NCBI GenBank assembly: GCA_031274845.1
Contig: JAISPN010000238.1
Span: forward strand, 1 to 10,582
Direction of reading: 5' to 3'
Length of the DNA stretch: 10,582 nucleotides
Source: Acidobacteriaceae bacterium
Lineage (GTDB): Bacteria > Acidobacteriota > Vicinamibacteria > Vicinamibacterales > CAVVIG01
Below, piece by piece: positions 7,797-10,582 of the stretch (positions are counted from its first letter, which is position 1; each line of letters starts with the position of its first letter). The notes under the pieces are model-generated. The model was given only the letters and a program-made list of their open reading frames with translations, searched no databases and had not been told where the DNA came from. The position numbers were made by a program, and so were the translations under genes.

Positions 7797-9181
7797 GAGA
7801 GCGACCGTGCGTTGAGCTCGAGGTCACGAGCATGACGCCGCTTGAGCCGTTGGTCGAGCGCGTCGACCAGCGCGCGCACTCTGGGCGCGCCGATCCGCAA
7901 GTAGTTCGTCAGAAACGACGGCCGGACATAAAACTGCGTGTACGCGCTCCCGAGGAGGCACCGCAGTTCGCCGTTGGTCAGCGTGGGATGCGTGAACGTC
8001 GGCGTGAAACCGTCGAACTGCTCCCAATCGGTTTCCGTCACCGTCGACTTCATCCGGTTGTAGAGCGGTGTCCCTGGATACGGCGTCAGGATCTTGAACT
8101 GCGCCACGGTCGACCCGAGATCGATCGAATGCTCGATCGTCGCGCAGATCGATTCCCACGTGTCTTCCGAGAAGCCGAACACGTAGAACGCCGCCGTCAC
8201 GATGCCCAACTGCTGGCAGCGGCGCAGAATATCGCGCTGGTGCGCCTCGGGAATCGGACGCCGCCCCACCTTCTTGAGCGTCGTCGCGGCGACCGACTCG
8301 ACGCCAAAGCTCATGGCTCGGAGCCCCGCGCCGTGCATTGCCGTGAGCAGCCGATCGTCGAGACGATCGAGCCGCGTCTCGCACTCGAAGCTGTGCGAGA
8401 GACCGCGCGAACGGATGCCGTCGCACAACTCCAGCACCCGATCCCGCTCCTGCGAGAAGAGCGGATCGCGGAACACGATGTGACGCCGGCCGTGCCGATC
8501 CTGGAGATAGCTCAACTCGTCGAGGATGTTGGCGACCGACCGCGAGCGATAGGTGGACTGAATCCGGTGCGGACAGTAGGTGCAGAACTCCGGGCAACTG
8601 CGCGACGCCAGCACCGGCAACGATCCGCTATACGCGCGCCCCGCGAGCGGCACGCGCACGCTCCGGCGCCGAGTGAGCAACGGGTCCCAGTACGGAAACG
8701 GCAACGCATCGAGATCGTCGAGCTGAGGGCTCGGCACCATGCCGGTCAACGATTCGCCCGTCGCCAGCCGCAGGAGCGCCGACTCCGGCTCGCCGTCGAT
8801 GATGAAATCGGCGGCCTCCTCGAAGAGGTGCGGCATCTTCTGCGCGGCAAGACCGACGAAGCCGACCCGCGCGCCGCGTTCGCGCATCGCCTTGGCCCAC
8901 GCGACTTCCCGGCGGTAGTCGACCAGCGACGAAAGCACGAGCGCGACATCGCCATCGACCGGTTCGCCCGTGCTGCCCACCACCTCGTGTCCGGCGCGCG
9001 CGAGGATTGCCGCCGCGTACGCGAGGTGCACGCTCGGCATGTCGTGAAATCGTTGCTTCAGATACGCGATGATGCCGGTCACGCGCGTAAAGGGTCTCAA
9101 CCGCGAGCCGTACCCGCCGACAACCGTGTCCTTGCTGAGAACACCGTCGCCACCTTTGATATCGGCCAGAACGATACGCAT
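7790..9181 (-). CDS. Radical SAM enzyme with B12-binding-like N-terminal domain
   Basis: This 463-residue enzyme should bind a [4Fe-4S] cluster that cleaves S-adenosylmethionine to start a radical reaction in the cytoplasm. The cluster motif CPEFCTYC (196-203, C-x3-C-x2-C; Cys196, 200, 203) follows the typical lead-in LASRSC. TIM-barrel features include FRDPLF (237-242), FECETR (265-270) and SFGVES (291-296). Residues 1-165 resemble the Rossmann-like B12-binding domain common in this class (SVHLAYAAAILARAGHEV, then FIIDGEPESALLRL), but the cobalamin-ligand motif D-x-H-x-x-G is absent. It is similar in outline to the HpnJ-like/BchE-like radical SAM class. ATG 9181 has GGAG 5 nt upstream. It is the first gene of the operon, overlapping the dedA-like start by 7 nt. 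The reaction is unknown; lipid or polyketide-like substrates are common for the class. Confidence 0.9.
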   Translation of the reverse strand: MRIVLADIKGGDGVLSKDTVVGGYGSRLRPFTRVTGIIAYLKQRFHDMPSVHLAYAAAILARAGHEVVGSTGEPVDGDVALVLSSLVDYRREVAWAKAMRERGARVGFVGLAAQKMPHLFEEAADFIIDGEPESALLRLATGESLTGMVPSPQLDDLDALPFPYWDPLLTRRRSVRVPLAGRAYSGSLPVLASRSCPEFCTYCPHRIQSTYRSRSVANILDELSYLQDRHGRRHIVFRDPLFSQERDRVLELCDGIRSRGLSHSFECETRLDRLDDRLLTAMHGAGLRAMSFGVESVAATTLKKVGRRPIPEAHQRDILRRCQQLGIVTAAFYVFGFSEDTWESICATIEHSIDLGSTVAQFKILTPYPGTPLYNRMKSTVTETDWEQFDGFTPTFTHPTLTNGELRCLLGSAYTQFYVRPSFLTNYLRIGAPRVRALVDALDQRLKRRHARDLELNARSLSC

Positions 9182-9198
9182 ACACGCTCCATCCCACT

Positions 9199-9229
9199 GC
9201 GCACGTCATGTTGCTGACAACGCGTGCGC
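9199..9229. repeat. 7-bp inverted repeat in the leader of the radical SAM operon
   Basis: GCGCACG (9199-9205) and CGTGCGC (9223-9229) are perfect inverted copies 17 nt apart, 18-48 nt upstream of the radical SAM start. It could be an operator or a leader hairpin, but 7-bp repeats occur by chance in GC-rich DNA. The rest of the 130-nt gap (9182-9311) shows no recognisable promoter or small gene. Confidence 0.3.
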
Positions 9230-9311
9230 CACGAACTGCACGTCCGCTGCTGCCTTCGAGCGAGACGACCTGAGTACAGCCGTCAGCCAGACATCGACGC
9301 GGATAAAAACC

Positions 9312-9923
9312 TTACGCCAAACGCACGGGAGGTGGAGGACGCGGGAGAGATGGATCGACGACGAAGACCGAGAGGATCGGCGGCGCGACAGAGACGGCGG
9401 GACCGCGAACCGGCACTGGCACAGGCACGCGCGCCAGCGGACAGACCGGCAGCATCAGCGCGGTGTTGGCAAGATCGGCGACCGCGTTCTCGGGGTCGGA
9501 CGAGGTGTTGTGAACAGCGTGATGCCTGGCGCTCGAGAGCGTGAGCAGCGTGATCACGTGCGGCCGATACGGGTTGAACGAGGTATGCCGCCAGGTCCAG
9601 TTGGGCCGCCACGTCCAGATGTGGACGCGCGACTTCGCATCACGCGCAATGAGCGCGGGGCGATGCGTGCCGTCGAAATCCACGGCAACCACGTGCAGTA
9701 TTGGAGCGCTGGCGCGAAGGCGTTGGGTTGTTCCAGATGACGATAGCCAGAGACGCAGCACCGTCGGCTCACGGTGGCTGCGCGTGATGCGATCGCGCTG
9801 ACCGTCGCCGTCGAGATCGACAACCAGCAGCGGCTTCGCCGCCACCGACACGCGTGGCAGGAGCAGCAGGCACGCACAAACGAGCCAGAGAACCCGGGCC
9901 AGCGTCAGTCTAGGCTGCGGCAT
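9312..9923 (-). CDS. Secreted FG-GAP/VCBS-like hypothetical protein
   Basis: I do not recognise a specific function. From ATG 9923 it has 203 residues. Residues 1-29 are a clear signal peptide (PRLTLAR, hydrophobic core, ending VSVAAK). Directly after it, VVDLDGDGQRDRI (34-46) is a calcium-loop D-x-DGDG-x-x-D of the kind found in FG-GAP/VCBS beta-propeller repeats. A weaker second copy is VVAVDFDGTHRPALIARD (78-95), followed by a Trp-rich strand region (WTWRPNWTWR, 103-112). Only about two blades are present, too few for a full propeller, so it may be a degenerate or partial repeat protein. The C-terminal 45 residues are Pro/Val-rich (VPVPVPV, RPPPPV). An ATG at 9980 would add 19 residues before the signal peptide and is less likely. 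No strong Shine-Dalgarno is visible. It is separated from the radical SAM operon by 130 nt. Confidence 0.65.
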   Translation of the reverse strand: MPQPRLTLARVLWLVCACLLLLPRVSVAAKPLLVVDLDGDGQRDRITRSHREPTVLRLWLSSSGTTQRLRASAPILHVVAVDFDGTHRPALIARDAKSRVHIWTWRPNWTWRHTSFNPYRPHVITLLTLSSARHHAVHNTSSDPENAVADLANTALMLPVCPLARVPVPVPVRGPAVSVAPPILSVFVVDPSLPRPPPPVRLA

Positions 9924-9982
9924 CTGATGCGGAAATCGAAAATGAGTATAGAGCGAAACACGGCTGCGCTCGGCAAACATAA

Positions 9983-10011
9983 ATCATACCGTGCGCGAGG
10001 CAGTGTGTCGC
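9983..10011 (-). promoter_or_regulatory. Putative sigma-70 promoter for the FG-GAP-like gene
   Basis: On the minus strand GCGACA (10011-10006, 4 of 6 to TTGACA) is followed after 17 nt by TATGAT (9988-9983, 5 of 6 to TATAAT). Transcription would begin near 9976, giving a leader of about 50 nt to ATG 9923. Confidence 0.4.
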
Positions 10012-10018
10012 GTTGGAT

Positions 10019-10039
10019 CGCGCTCGACCACAGAGCGCG
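10019..10039 (-). terminator. Stem-loop after the PEBP-family gene, possible terminator without U-tract
   Basis: CGCGCTC (10019-10025) and GAGCGCG (10033-10039) form a perfect 7-bp stem with a 7-nt loop, beginning 17 nt after the PEBP stop. There is no T-run downstream on the minus strand, so it is at best a weak or Rho-assisted terminator, or a 3'-end stabilising hairpin. Confidence 0.35.
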
Positions 10040-10056
10040 GCCGCGACAGGCGTTCG

Positions 10057-10582
10057 TCAGCGGCCGAACATCGCCGTCAAGCTGGCGGTCGCAAGGCGGC
10101 TCCCGTTGATCGTGAACCCCGCGAGCGCTTGCGTCGCATCGGGCGCGAGTTCCACTTTCTCTACGCTCAATGCGTAAAGCGTAAAGACGTAGCGGTGCGC
10201 CTTGTCGCCCGCCGGCGGACAGGGCCCGCCGTATCCCGCCGCGCCAAACGAGGTCGGCGACTGCGCCGCGCCAGAAGGCAGCGTGCCACCGGCGCTCCCC
10301 GCGCCCTTCGCGAGACCGCGCGCCGTCGCTGGAATGTTGTAGACGATCCAGTGCGTGAAGCCGCCAACGCCGGTCGGCGCGTCCGGATCGTGCAGGATGA
10401 GCGCGAAGCTTTTCGTCCCCGCCGGCGCGCCCGACCACGACAGCGCTGGCGAGACGTTCTGCCCGCTACAGCCGAATCCGTTGAACACCTGCTCGTTCTT
10501 GATCGCCGCGCCAGCGGCAACATCAGTGCTCGTGAGCCGGAAGGCGCCTTGCGCAAACGCACCCGTCGAAGTGGACACGAGA
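10057..10582 (-). CDS. YbhB/YbcL-type PEBP-family protein, exported, N-terminus outside window
   Basis: This belongs to the bacterial phosphatidylethanolamine-binding / Raf-kinase-inhibitor-like family, whose bacterial role is poorly defined. Both family signatures are present: LHDPDAPTGVGGFTHWIVYN (ligand-pocket D-P-D-x-P ... HW) and YGGPCPPAGDKAHRYVFTLYAL (G-P-x-P-P ... H-R-Y-x-F). The core from FRLTSTDV to the C-terminus is about 160 residues, matching YbhB length. The frame stays open to the right edge, and the upstream residues LVSTSTGAFAQG look like the end of a signal peptide with an A-F-A cleavage site. The true start therefore probably lies beyond 10582; the GTG at 10578 is unlikely to be the start. 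It ends at TGA 10059-10057, with a hairpin just downstream. Confidence 0.92.
   Translation of the reverse strand, partial: LVSTSTGAFAQGAFRLTSTDVAAGAAIKNEQVFNGFGCSGQNVSPALSWSGAPAGTKSFALILHDPDAPTGVGGFTHWIVYNIPATARGLAKGAGSAGGTLPSGAAQSPTSFGAAGYGGPCPPAGDKAHRYVFTLYALSVEKVELAPDATQALAGFTINGSRLATASLTAMFGR

Noticed and set aside
7832..9217. 461-codon open frame on the plus strand opposite the radical SAM gene
   Set aside because: The minus strand encodes the complete radical SAM protein with its CxxxCxxC motif; the plus frame is Arg/His-rich with no motif.
9280..9315. Terminator at the end of the FG-GAP-like gene, suggested by TTTTT after the stop codon
   Set aside because: The T-run is real, but only about a 3-bp stem can be drawn before it.

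Overview
The window is GC-rich DNA, roughly two-thirds G+C by eye, with tightly packed genes and frequent GTG starts. It looks like an ordinary bacterial chromosome from a didermic organism. The secreted M28 peptidase, the periplasmic-type MepA endopeptidase, the CobS/CobT-like pair and the divergent extra sigma-70 factor would fit an Acidobacteriota (Vicinamibacteria-like) genome. That assignment is inferred from gene content and style; no rRNA or other marker is present. I saw no tRNA, insertion sequence, CRISPR array, phage gene or obvious island boundary.

Left part (1-1847): two minus-strand genes form a CobS-like AAA+ ATPase / CobT-like pair. cobS ends 1 nt before the GTG start of cobT, and cobT runs off the left edge. 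Diverging from them across about 67 nt is a plus-strand unit: a 517-aa sigma-70 factor of the RpoD/RpoS type (1848-3401), then a secreted M28 zinc aminopeptidase with a PA-like insert (3447-4994).

Middle (4991-9181): a compact four-gene minus-strand operon. Its transcription order is a B12-binding-type radical SAM enzyme (9181-7790), a DedA/VTT membrane protein (7796-7227, overlapping by 7 nt), a DegT/DnrJ-type PLP aminotransferase (7197-5938, 29-nt gap) and a MepA murein DD-endopeptidase (5929-4991, 8-nt gap, with its Shine-Dalgarno overlapping the previous stop codon). The mepA stop codon overlaps the M28 gene's stop codon by 4 nt tail to tail. Together the four genes suggest envelope work: building or tailoring an amino-modified lipid or glycolipid, moving it across the membrane, and remodelling murein. 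The substrate is not known.

Right part (9182-10582): a small secreted protein with an FG-GAP/VCBS-like calcium loop (9923-9312) and the C-terminal part of an exported YbhB/PEBP-family protein whose N-terminus lies beyond the right edge. Between them lie a 7-bp hairpin and a plausible sigma-70 promoter. No gap between genes exceeds about 135 nt.

The most interesting items are the sigma factor with altered promoter-contact positions and an AT-hook-like N-terminus, and the radical SAM-DedA-DegT-MepA operon, whose aminotransferase carries an extra hydrophobic insert.
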